Below, in pieces: positions 41,725-48,351 of a stretch of 48,351 nt of DNA. A program made the translations under genes and the position numbers. The notes under the pieces are model-generated. The model made no database searches and was not told where the DNA came from. It worked only from the letters and a program-made list of their open reading frames with translations. Each line of letters begins with the position of its first letter. Position 1 is the first letter of the stretch. Source of the stretch: JBKEDC01 sp047975205 (GTDB lineage Bacteria; Bacteroidota; Bacteroidia; Bacteroidales; Prolixibacteraceae); contig JBKEDC010000044.1 of NCBI GenBank assembly GCA_047975205.1, forward strand, positions 1 to 48,351. Reading direction: 5' to 3'.

Positions 41725-43311
41725 ATGAGCAGGAGAATAATCATAGCATTAATAGTCATTATGGTGACTGTGTTAACCAGCCTAATAGCTGTGCAGGCTG
41801 TTTCTATGCGTAATGCTTATACTATCCGCGAACAACAGTTTGACCAAGTTGTTAACCGTGCTTTAAATCAAACCGTAGATAGAATAGAGCGAGAAGAGAT
41901 AAGTAAGGTTTACAATGCTCATTTAACAGCCAGCCAACTTCAATCTTTCTCGCGAGAGCCACTTGATCGGAGTGATAATTTATTTTCTTCTAATAAAATT
42001 ACCCAGCCCAAAAAGCATCGAAGCTTTAGCATATCTCAACAAATTGGGAATTCGTCTTATCGTATTACTTACAATGAGAAATACAACGCAAACGATTTCG
42101 ATGATTTAGATAGCGAACGAGGAAGACCGGGGCAATATCCTTCTGCTTTTGATATTTTCCACGATAATGACAGTTATTTTATTGAAGAATATGAACGTCG
42201 CATAGACGACCGTGCCAATGCTTATCGTGTTTTTAAATATCAGCGTTACTTTTCACAACTACCACTAAAAAAACGTGTACAGCAAAGTCGGTTAGAACAA
42301 ATATTACGCAATCAATTACGTGAGAATGGTATCAATTTGGGCTATCGTTACGCCGTAAAATCATATCCTCTAGGTAAAGAACATTTTATTTTCGGCTCTA
42401 AAGGATACAATCCGGAAGAAACGACAGAATATAGAAACATTCTATTTCCCCGCGATATTTCGGCTCTTAAGCCCAACTACTTGAAGATATACTTCCCCGA
42501 CAGGGATAAATATATCATGCGCGAAACCGGTTTCTTGATCATTCCAATGATTATCCTGACGTTCTTACTCATTTCACTTTTTACTTACACGATATTTATC
42601 ATTCTTCGTCAGAAAAAACTATCGGCTATAAAAAATGATTTTGTGAACAATATGACACACGAGTTTAAAACACCTATTGCAACTATTTCATTGGCTAGCC
42701 AGATGATGAAAGATCCTGCTATAGCATCAACTCCGGTATTAGTAGAGAAAAACGCAGGTATCATCTTCGATGAAAGTCAACGTTTGAAACACCAAGTAGA
42801 AAAGGTATTGCAAATGGCTGCATATAATGAGGGAAATATCAGATATAAGCTCAAAGACTTGCACCTTAACCACACCGTAGAAACTGTGGTAAAAAGCTTT
42901 GAGTTGAAAGTAAATAATCGACAAGGTGAGCTATATGTTAATATTAATGCTACTTCCGATTTAATAAAAGCCGACGATGTGCACATTACCAATGTTATAT
43001 TCAACTTATTGGATAATGCCATTAAATATTGCAAAAGCACACCCATAATTTCAATATCAACAGAAAACAAAGGAAATAATATATTAGTCACTATAGAAGA
43101 TAATGGTATCGGGATAGCCAAAGAACACCTAAATCAAATATTTGAACGCTTTTTCCGCGTTCCCACAGGCAATGTACACGATGTGAAAGGATTCGGATTA
43201 GGACTAAGTTATGTAAAGAAAATTATAGATATACATAAAGGAACTATTAAAGTGGAAAGCACTCTTGGTAAGGGCACTCGCTTCATAGTTTCATTACCAC
43301 TTAACAAGTAA
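41725..43311 (+). CDS. rprX: Sensor histidine kinase (RprX-like)
   Basis: This 528-residue protein has two membrane helices (about 3-27 and 272-293) bounding a periplasmic sensor domain. The HisKA domain has phospho-His312 in NNMTHEFKTPI. The HATPase domain shows NLLDNAIKY, EDNGIGI and FGLGLSYV. It is 5 bp from its response regulator. Length and partner resemble RprX of Bacteroides fragilis, but I assign the name by resemblance only. The signal is unknown. The start lies right at the first helix, so a downstream start is unlikely. Confidence 0.88.
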   Translation: MSRRIIIALIVIMVTVLTSLIAVQAVSMRNAYTIREQQFDQVVNRALNQTVDRIEREEISKVYNAHLTASQLQSFSREPLDRSDNLFSSNKITQPKKHRSFSISQQIGNSSYRITYNEKYNANDFDDLDSERGRPGQYPSAFDIFHDNDSYFIEEYERRIDDRANAYRVFKYQRYFSQLPLKKRVQQSRLEQILRNQLRENGINLGYRYAVKSYPLGKEHFIFGSKGYNPEETTEYRNILFPRDISALKPNYLKIYFPDRDKYIMRETGFLIIPMIILTFLLISLFTYTIFIILRQKKLSAIKNDFVNNMTHEFKTPIATISLASQMMKDPAIASTPVLVEKNAGIIFDESQRLKHQVEKVLQMAAYNEGNIRYKLKDLHLNHTVETVVKSFELKVNNRQGELYVNINATSDLIKADDVHITNVIFNLLDNAIKYCKSTPIISISTENKGNNILVTIEDNGIGIAKEHLNQIFERFFRVPTGNVHDVKGFGLGLSYVKKIIDIHKGTIKVESTLGKGTRFIVSLPLNK

Positions 43312-43316
43312 ACAAA

Positions 43317-44027
43317 ATGGAAACAAAAGCAAAATTACTGTTAGCAGAAGACGACGAGAACCTAGGGTTGTTGTTAAAAGAGTATTTAATAGCTAAGGGC
43401 TATGATACTGATTTGTACACCGATGGAGAATTGGCATACGAAGGGTTTAAAGCTAATCCGTATCAATTGTGTGTGTTAGATGTGATGATGCCTAAAAAAG
43501 ATGGTATCACAGTAGCTACCGATATCAGACATGTCGACCATGACGTGCCTATCATCTTTCTTTCAGCTAAAAACATGAAAGAAGATATCTTAGCCGGATT
43601 CAAAAGTGGTGCCGACGACTATATTACTAAGCCATTCAGCATGGAAGAACTTATTCTCCGTATTGAGGCTATTCTTCGTCGTACAGAAAAAAATCATGCT
43701 CATGATGTAAATGATCAAGTGGTTTATAAACTAGGTAAATTCGCATTCGATCCAAGAAAACAAGTACTTACTGATTCTACGAATGAGGAAAAAACAAAGC
43801 TTACAACCAAAGAATCTGAGCTTTTGAAACTTTTATGCACAAACGCCAATAATATTTTAGAGCGTAACTTTGCTTTAAAAACAATTTGGATGGATGATAA
43901 TTACTTCAATGCCAGAAGCATGGATGTTTATATTACTAAACTACGTAAGCACCTTCGTCCGGAACCTAATGTTGAAATTATTAACGTGCACGGTAAAGGA
44001 TATAAGTTAGTTTGCGACGATATTTAA
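43317..44027 (+). CDS. rprY: OmpR/PhoB-family response regulator (RprY-like)
   Basis: The 236-residue protein has a receiver domain with the acidic pair EDD (11-13), phospho-acceptor Asp55 in CVLDVMMPKKDG, and Lys in DYITKPFS. The C-terminal winged helix (about 135-235) ends in the usual YITKLRKHL and VHGKGYKLV. It is the partner of the kinase 5 bp upstream. Target genes cannot be inferred here. Confidence 0.93.
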   Translation: METKAKLLLAEDDENLGLLLKEYLIAKGYDTDLYTDGELAYEGFKANPYQLCVLDVMMPKKDGITVATDIRHVDHDVPIIFLSAKNMKEDILAGFKSGADDYITKPFSMEELILRIEAILRRTEKNHAHDVNDQVVYKLGKFAFDPRKQVLTDSTNEEKTKLTTKESELLKLLCTNANNILERNFALKTIWMDDNYFNARSMDVYITKLRKHLRPEPNVEIINVHGKGYKLVCDDI

Positions 44028-44050
44028 TCGCCAACAATATAACTTCAAAT

Positions 44051-44091
44051 AAAAACAAAGCATATTGTCGGCGACAATGTGCTTTGTTTTT
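44051..44091. terminator. Bidirectional terminator between rprY-like gene and murB
   Basis: AAAAACAAAGCATATTGTC and GACAATGTGCTTTGTTTTT form a 19-bp stem with one mismatch and a GGC loop. It has T-runs on both strands. Confidence 0.9.
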
Positions 44092-44105
44092 GGACTTGCA
44101 GTGCT

Positions 44106-45125
44106 TTATTTCAAATAATATACTTCGGGCAAGATACCTACATTGAATTTTTGAAATACCGATTGTTGAATTTCACGTGCTAAATCGGCAATCTCAGTAC
44201 CTGTAGCCTCTCCATGATTTACCAACACCAAAGCTTGATGCTCATAGACTCCGGCACCGCCTTTTCTAAAGCCTTTCCAACCGCATTGCTCAATAAGCCA
44301 ACCGGCAGCTAATTTTACTTTTCCTCCATCTGCGCTATAAGTAGGCATATCAGGATAAATTTTCAATAACTCTTCAGCCTGAGCAGCTGCAACTATCGGG
44401 TTCATAAAAAAACTACCTGCCGAACCAATATGTTTTGAATCAGGTAGCTTTGATTGACGCACTTTAATAATTGCTCGACGGATATTTTCTAAATTCAACT
44501 CTCCAATTGCCGATACTTCATCTTTTAAACTCCCATAATCTACATTAAAGTGATGAGATTTACTTAATCGAAGCGTAATGGTATGAATGACAAACTTCTC
44601 TTTTAGATTATGTTTAAATATGCTGTCGCGATAAGCATATGCACAATCAGCAGCCGGGAGTTCACGTTCCTCCAATAATTGCAAGTCGAATCCTTTTACT
44701 TGATAGAGAACTTGAGAAACTTCCATCCCATATGCTCCTATATTTTGAACAGCGGCAGCACCTGCACTCCCCGGAATTAGTGATAGATTTTCAATACCGC
44801 TCCAATCATGGTCAACAGCAAATGCCACAACATCATCCCATTCTTCACCGGCTCCAACTTCTAAATAAACATGATTTTCATCTTCTTGCACCACTTTTAT
44901 TCCCAATACTTTAGGATGGATAACTATTCCATCGTAATCGCATACAAGCAACAAATTGCTCCCCCCGCCTAACACAAAATGAGGCATTTGTTTCCCATTC
45001 GAGAAGTTAATCAGAAAATCAGGTAGATCCTTAGGCTCTGTGTACTCAAAGAAATAGCGTGTTTTTGCATCGATACGAAAAGTATTATATTTTTTAAGCG
45101 AATAATTTTCCTCAAAACGAACCAT
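44106..45125 (-). CDS. murB: UDP-N-acetylenolpyruvoylglucosamine reductase
   Basis: This FAD enzyme of peptidoglycan synthesis makes UDP-N-acetylmuramate. It has 339 residues. The opening YSLKKYNTFRIDA is typical. The FAD-binding loop LGGGSNLLL, GAGEEWDDVV, GSAGAAAVQNIGAYG with the conserved glycines, SAGSFFMNP and the C-terminal catalytic Glu region are present. The layout is the type I (E. coli-like) form. It is convergent with the rprY-like gene. Confidence 0.95.
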   Translation of the reverse strand: MVRFEENYSLKKYNTFRIDAKTRYFFEYTEPKDLPDFLINFSNGKQMPHFVLGGGSNLLLVCDYDGIVIHPKVLGIKVVQEDENHVYLEVGAGEEWDDVVAFAVDHDWSGIENLSLIPGSAGAAAVQNIGAYGMEVSQVLYQVKGFDLQLLEERELPAADCAYAYRDSIFKHNLKEKFVIHTITLRLSKSHHFNVDYGSLKDEVSAIGELNLENIRRAIIKVRQSKLPDSKHIGSAGSFFMNPIVAAAQAEELLKIYPDMPTYSADGGKVKLAAGWLIEQCGWKGFRKGGAGVYEHQALVLVNHGEATGTEIADLAREIQQSVFQKFNVGILPEVYYLK

Positions 45126-45211
45126 GGTAATTATTTTTCGTGCTAAGATAAAAGATAAGAGGTGAAACTACACTTTATTAAGACAGAAAAACGAAGTATT
45201 AACATCCGGTA

Positions 45212-45242
45212 TTTATCTGAACAAGCGATTTTATTATCTTTG
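45212..45242 (+). promoter_or_regulatory. Promoter of the methylthiotransferase pair
   Basis: TATCTTTG (45235-45242) is an exact -7 match. TTTA (45212-45215) lies 19 bp upstream. The leader to the ATG at 45370 is about 120 nt, long for this window. Confidence 0.6.
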
Positions 45243-45369
45243 CAAACTTTCTGTGCATACAATTGTTCTGCACTGCAAATGGAGAAATAAATTGGGAAAA
45301 CAGATGAAACGAACCAAGGATATTAATGCTTGATAAGTTCCATCTGCCGAATACAAAGCAAATAGATCG

Positions 45370-46701
45370 ATGAAATATCACTTAATCACCTTAGGTTGTC
45401 AAATGAATCTTTCCGACAGTGAACGCGTGGCTGCCGTTCTGGAAAAAATGGGATACCAACGCACAGAAAATGAAGATGAAGCAAACCTAGTTGGTATGCT
45501 GGCTTGTTCCGTCCGCCAAAAACCTATTGATAAAGTATATAATAAAATTGCCCATTGGAATCGTCAAAAAAGTAAGCGAAATTTAATTACTTTCCTTTCA
45601 GGTTGTGTATTGCCTGCTGATAAAGAAAAGCTGCTCAAGCAATTCGATATTATTTTTTCAATGAGCGAATTAGGAAGCTTCCCGGATATGATAAGAAGTT
45701 ATGGCATTACTACTGCAGCTTCAACGCGTGTAGAAGAACCAAAGCTTCCTAAAAATGAACACATATTCGATTTATGGCAAATTAAACCTAAATACGAATC
45801 AACTTACGAGGCATTTGTGCCTATTCAAAACGGGTGCGATAAATTTTGCACTTATTGTGCAGTTCCCTACACTCGTGGCAGGGAAGTTTCTCGTCCATCC
45901 GACGAAATTATTCAAGAGGTAACAGACTTGGTAAATAAAGGCTATAAATCTATTACTTTATTAGGACAAAATGTAAATTCATATGGTCTGGATAAAAAAG
46001 GCGAGGAAATAAGCTTTGCCGAATTGTTACGACAAATAGGTGAATATGGAAACAAATCCGATAAAGACTTTTGGCTGTATTTTACATCACCACATCCTCA
46101 TGACATGACTCGAGAGGTAATCGAGGTTATTGCAGAATACCCTGTACTTGCAAAGCAAATCAACCTTCCTTTACAAAGTGGAGATGAAGAAGTATTGCAA
46201 AAAATGAATCGCAAACACAGCATGAATAAATATCGAGAAATAGTGGCTAATATCCGTGAGTTATTGCCAACAGCCACTTTATTCACAGATATCATTGTCG
46301 GTTTCACCGGTGAAAGTGAAAATGCATTTCAAAACACAGTAGCTGCTTTCCGAGAATTCAAATTCAATATGGCATTTATAGCCATGTATTCACCTCGTCC
46401 CGGAGCTGTGAGCTATAAATGGGAGGATGAGATTAACACAGAAATCAAAAAGAAACGATTTCATGAACTTACGGAGGAAATGCGCATACATACCGAAGAA
46501 TACAATAAACAATTGGTAGGCAAGAAACTTAAAGTATTAATTACCGGCATTGACAACCGTTCAGGATTGAGCACCGGATTAACTGAAGGAAAAATTACAC
46601 TTCGTCTCGATAATAAATATCCTGAATTAGAGGGTCAGATAGTAAACGTCATGGTCACTTCTTCTGCAACTTTCTCTTTATCGGGAAAACTATTGAAATA
46701 A
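45370..46701 (+). CDS. MiaB-family radical SAM methylthiotransferase
   Basis: This 443-residue protein would add a methylthio group to tRNA. The N-terminal auxiliary-cluster cysteines are Cys10 (LGCQMN), Cys46 (LACSVR) and Cys79 (SGCVL). The radical SAM triad is Cys156, Cys160 and Cys163 (CDKFCTYC). A C-terminal TRAM-like domain is visible. The second box is LACSVR rather than the usual NTCSIR. It may be MiaB or a MiaB-like paralogue, so I give no symbol. It is 19 bp from a second methylthiotransferase gene. Confidence 0.88.
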   Translation: MKYHLITLGCQMNLSDSERVAAVLEKMGYQRTENEDEANLVGMLACSVRQKPIDKVYNKIAHWNRQKSKRNLITFLSGCVLPADKEKLLKQFDIIFSMSELGSFPDMIRSYGITTAASTRVEEPKLPKNEHIFDLWQIKPKYESTYEAFVPIQNGCDKFCTYCAVPYTRGREVSRPSDEIIQEVTDLVNKGYKSITLLGQNVNSYGLDKKGEEISFAELLRQIGEYGNKSDKDFWLYFTSPHPHDMTREVIEVIAEYPVLAKQINLPLQSGDEEVLQKMNRKHSMNKYREIVANIRELLPTATLFTDIIVGFTGESENAFQNTVAAFREFKFNMAFIAMYSPRPGAVSYKWEDEINTEIKKKRFHELTEEMRIHTEEYNKQLVGKKLKVLITGIDNRSGLSTGLTEGKITLRLDNKYPELEGQIVNVMVTSSATFSLSGKLLK

Positions 46702-46720
46702 TGAATTAGATAACAACATT

Positions 46721-48004
46721 ATGAAGATAGCATTTAAAACCTTAGGTTGCCGATTAAATCAATATGAAACCGATGCATTAGTCACAGAATTTGACAATGC
46801 CGGATATGAAGTAGTAGATTTTAAAGAAAAAGCTGATGTGGTAGTAGTAAACACTTGCACTGTCACCAACCAAAGCGACCAAAAATCACGCAATATTATT
46901 AGCCAGGCAGCCCGAAACAATCAAGGCTCTGTGGTAGTAGTTACCGGTTGCATGGTAAACAATTATAAAGAAAAACTAGAAAACGAAGATAAGATTACAT
47001 ATGTAGTAGAAAACAACAGGAAAGGGTCTATCATCAACTTGGTAGAATCACACTTTTCCGGTGAGCTCACACATCCCGATAAGCTCGATGCCAATGTATT
47101 TCAGTTCAATACTGTAGATAAGAGTTTACACACTCGGAGCTCCATTAAGATTCAAGATGGCTGCAATAATTTCTGCTCATATTGCATTATTCCTACTGTT
47201 CGTGGGCGAGCCACAAGTCGTCCGCTACCCGATATTATTAAGAACGTAAAGAACACCTTAGCCAATGGTTTCAAAGAATTGGTTATTACAGGTGTTAATA
47301 TTGGCAGATACGAGTGGGATGGGCATAAAATAGAAGATGTCATTCGTGCTATTCTAGAAATTGAAGGGAACTTTCGCGTACGTATATCATCATTAGAACC
47401 TGATGGCTTTACCAACGATTTTGTTGAACTATTCAAACATCCCAAGTTAACACCGCACTTGCATCTTTGCTTGCAGTCCGGATCTAATGAAGTATTAAAA
47501 CATATGCGACGCATGCACACTCGTGAGGATTTTGAAAATACGGTAAATCATTTTCGCTCTGTAATTCCTGATTTTAATTTCACTACCGATCTAATTGTAG
47601 GTTTTCCTGGTGAAAGCGATCATCAGTTCCAAGAAAGTGTTCATGCAATACAAAATATAGGTTTCGGACATGTTCATACCTTTAAATACTCTGTGCGCAG
47701 AGGAACTAAAGCCGAGCGTATGGAGAATCATATCGAGGGTAAGATCAAATCAAATCGATCTGAGGAACTTAGAAACATTGCCGAAGAAGAACGGACTAAA
47801 TACCTACAGGCATTCATCGGAAAACAACAAATTGTTTTAGTAGAGGGGTTCGACGAAAAAGGTAGAGCCAAAGGATATGGCGAACACTATGTACCTGTGC
47901 GCATCATGGGCGATAAGTTAAAACGTAATGAATTCTATCATGTAAGTATCAATGGAATCGAGGGATACGGAGAGCAGATGTTGCTAATAGCTAGTTGTAG
48001 TTAG
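46721..48004 (+). CDS. mtaB: MtaB-type radical SAM methylthiotransferase (ms2t6A synthesis)
   Basis: The 427-residue protein belongs to the MtaB/YqeV branch, which methylthiolates t6A at position 37 of some tRNAs. It shows Cys10 in KTLGCRLNQYETDAL, Cys46 in NTCTVTN and Cys77 in TGCMVN, then the radical SAM CNNFCSYC (148-155). The GCRLNQYE box is typical of MtaB rather than MiaB. The TRAM-like C-terminus is present (IVLVEGFDEKGRAKGYGEHY). It is in one operon with the MiaB-like gene. Confidence 0.9.
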   Translation: MKIAFKTLGCRLNQYETDALVTEFDNAGYEVVDFKEKADVVVVNTCTVTNQSDQKSRNIISQAARNNQGSVVVVTGCMVNNYKEKLENEDKITYVVENNRKGSIINLVESHFSGELTHPDKLDANVFQFNTVDKSLHTRSSIKIQDGCNNFCSYCIIPTVRGRATSRPLPDIIKNVKNTLANGFKELVITGVNIGRYEWDGHKIEDVIRAILEIEGNFRVRISSLEPDGFTNDFVELFKHPKLTPHLHLCLQSGSNEVLKHMRRMHTREDFENTVNHFRSVIPDFNFTTDLIVGFPGESDHQFQESVHAIQNIGFGHVHTFKYSVRRGTKAERMENHIEGKIKSNRSEELRNIAEEERTKYLQAFIGKQQIVLVEGFDEKGRAKGYGEHYVPVRIMGDKLKRNEFYHVSINGIEGYGEQMLLIASCS

Positions 48005-48010
48005 AAAAAT

Positions 48011-48037
48011 GAAGGAATTGTAAGAGCAAATTCCTTC
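48011..48037 (+). terminator. Weak hairpin after mtaB
   Basis: GAAGGAATT and AATTCCTTC form a 9-bp stem with a 9-nt loop but without a T-run. Confidence 0.5.
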
Positions 48038-48099
48038 CCACTTGAGCTAAATTCAGTTTTACTTATAGTACAAATAATATAATATTTTGTTATGTGTTT

Positions 48100-48107
48100 T
48101 ATTTTTG
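48100..48107 (+). promoter_or_regulatory. -7 box before the final gene
   Basis: TATTTTTG matches TAnnTTTG exactly, 29 bp before the ATG at 48137. Confidence 0.45.
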
Positions 48108-48136
48108 TATTAGTAAAACCTCAACAGCACTCTACA

Positions 48137-48351
48137 ATGATAAATGTTTCTACTTCAATAAGACTCTTCGTTTGTATTTTCTTCATTAATGCAATAAGCT
48201 CAATTGCAAATGCCCAAGCATTAAATACAAAGGTTACTATCGACCTCGACTACTGCACTACTCCTAATCAGGTTACGCTTAAAGCAATAAACCTTCCCTC
48301 CGGTTATACTAACATACAGTGGTATGAGGTTGACAATGCTAACAATGCAAA
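48137..48351 (+). CDS. Secreted protein, N-terminal part (3' partial, Ig-like surface protein?)
   Basis: An ATG at 48137 opens a frame that is still open at the window end (71 codons). Residues 1-28 are a signal peptide (LFVCIFFINAISSIANAQA). The mature start, VTIDLDYCTTPNQVTL then LPSGYTNIQWYEVDNAN, resembles a beta-sandwich (Ig/PKD-like) repeat of Bacteroidetes surface or gliding-associated proteins. Not enough is visible to name it. Confidence 0.7.
   Translation, partial: MINVSTSIRLFVCIFFINAISSIANAQALNTKVTIDLDYCTTPNQVTLKAINLPSGYTNIQWYEVDNANNA

Overview
The window comes from a low-GC member of the Bacteroidetes, most likely the order Bacteroidales (Bacteroides-like). The signs are a GldB-type lipoprotein, a nucleoside kinase with a ThrRS-like N-terminus, an RprX/RprY-like two-component pair, an NBU-like mobilizable element, and promoters that repeatedly match the Bacteroidetes sigma consensus (TTTG at -33, TAnnTTTG at -7). 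These promoters lie in front of tRNAs and housekeeping genes, and most chromosomal genes lack a Shine-Dalgarno sequence.

Region 1 (1 to about 8840) is most of an integrative and mobilizable element. Its left end lies outside the window. In order it holds the C-terminal half of a tyrosine integrase, a membrane protein, a DUF3853-type DNA-binding protein, a RepA-like ATPase, a CHC2/Toprim-type primase, a MobC-like accessory protein, a short relaxase and a small coiled-coil membrane protein. A more AT-rich cargo follows: a type II restriction-modification system made of an Eco57I/TaqI-like N6-adenine methyltransferase on +, convergent with a C-protein plus restriction-endonuclease operon on -. 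The element ends at the 3' end of a tRNA-Ser(UGA) gene. The C-protein promoter appears to have twin C-boxes flanking a Bacteroidetes -33 box and a nearly leaderless GTG start. I find this the most interesting signal in the window.

Region 2 (8841-16801) is chromosomal: tRNA-Ser, PhoH-like ATPase, FolC, tRNA-Val, initiator tRNA-fMet, RlmH, and a very large NtrY-like histidine kinase with no adjacent regulator.

Region 3 (16802-17951) is a gene graveyard: an IS-transposase N-terminal fragment, a 55-codon HsdM (type I methylase) fragment fused to a foreign frame, and a frameshifted Crp/Fnr fragment.

Region 4 (17952-23606) holds ribF, a thioredoxin-fold lipoprotein lacking CxxC, an LpxH-like hydrolase, a KAS III-like synthase and ahcY. 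Region 5 (23805-31819) is on the minus strand: a tripartite RND efflux operon (adaptor, pump, outer-membrane factor), a MarR regulator, a small conserved protein and a GldB-like lipoprotein. Region 6 (32564-34334) holds a secreted esterase-like hydrolase, an ISL3-like transposase remnant with a nearby G9 tract, and tRNA-Arg(CCU).

Region 7 (34471-48351) is dense housekeeping sequence: lysA, an L-threonylcarbamoyladenylate synthase, a nucleoside kinase, purN, acpP-fabF-rnc, a two-component pair, murB, two tandem methylthiotransferases, and the start of a secreted protein cut by the window edge. Intrinsic terminators separate most of these units.
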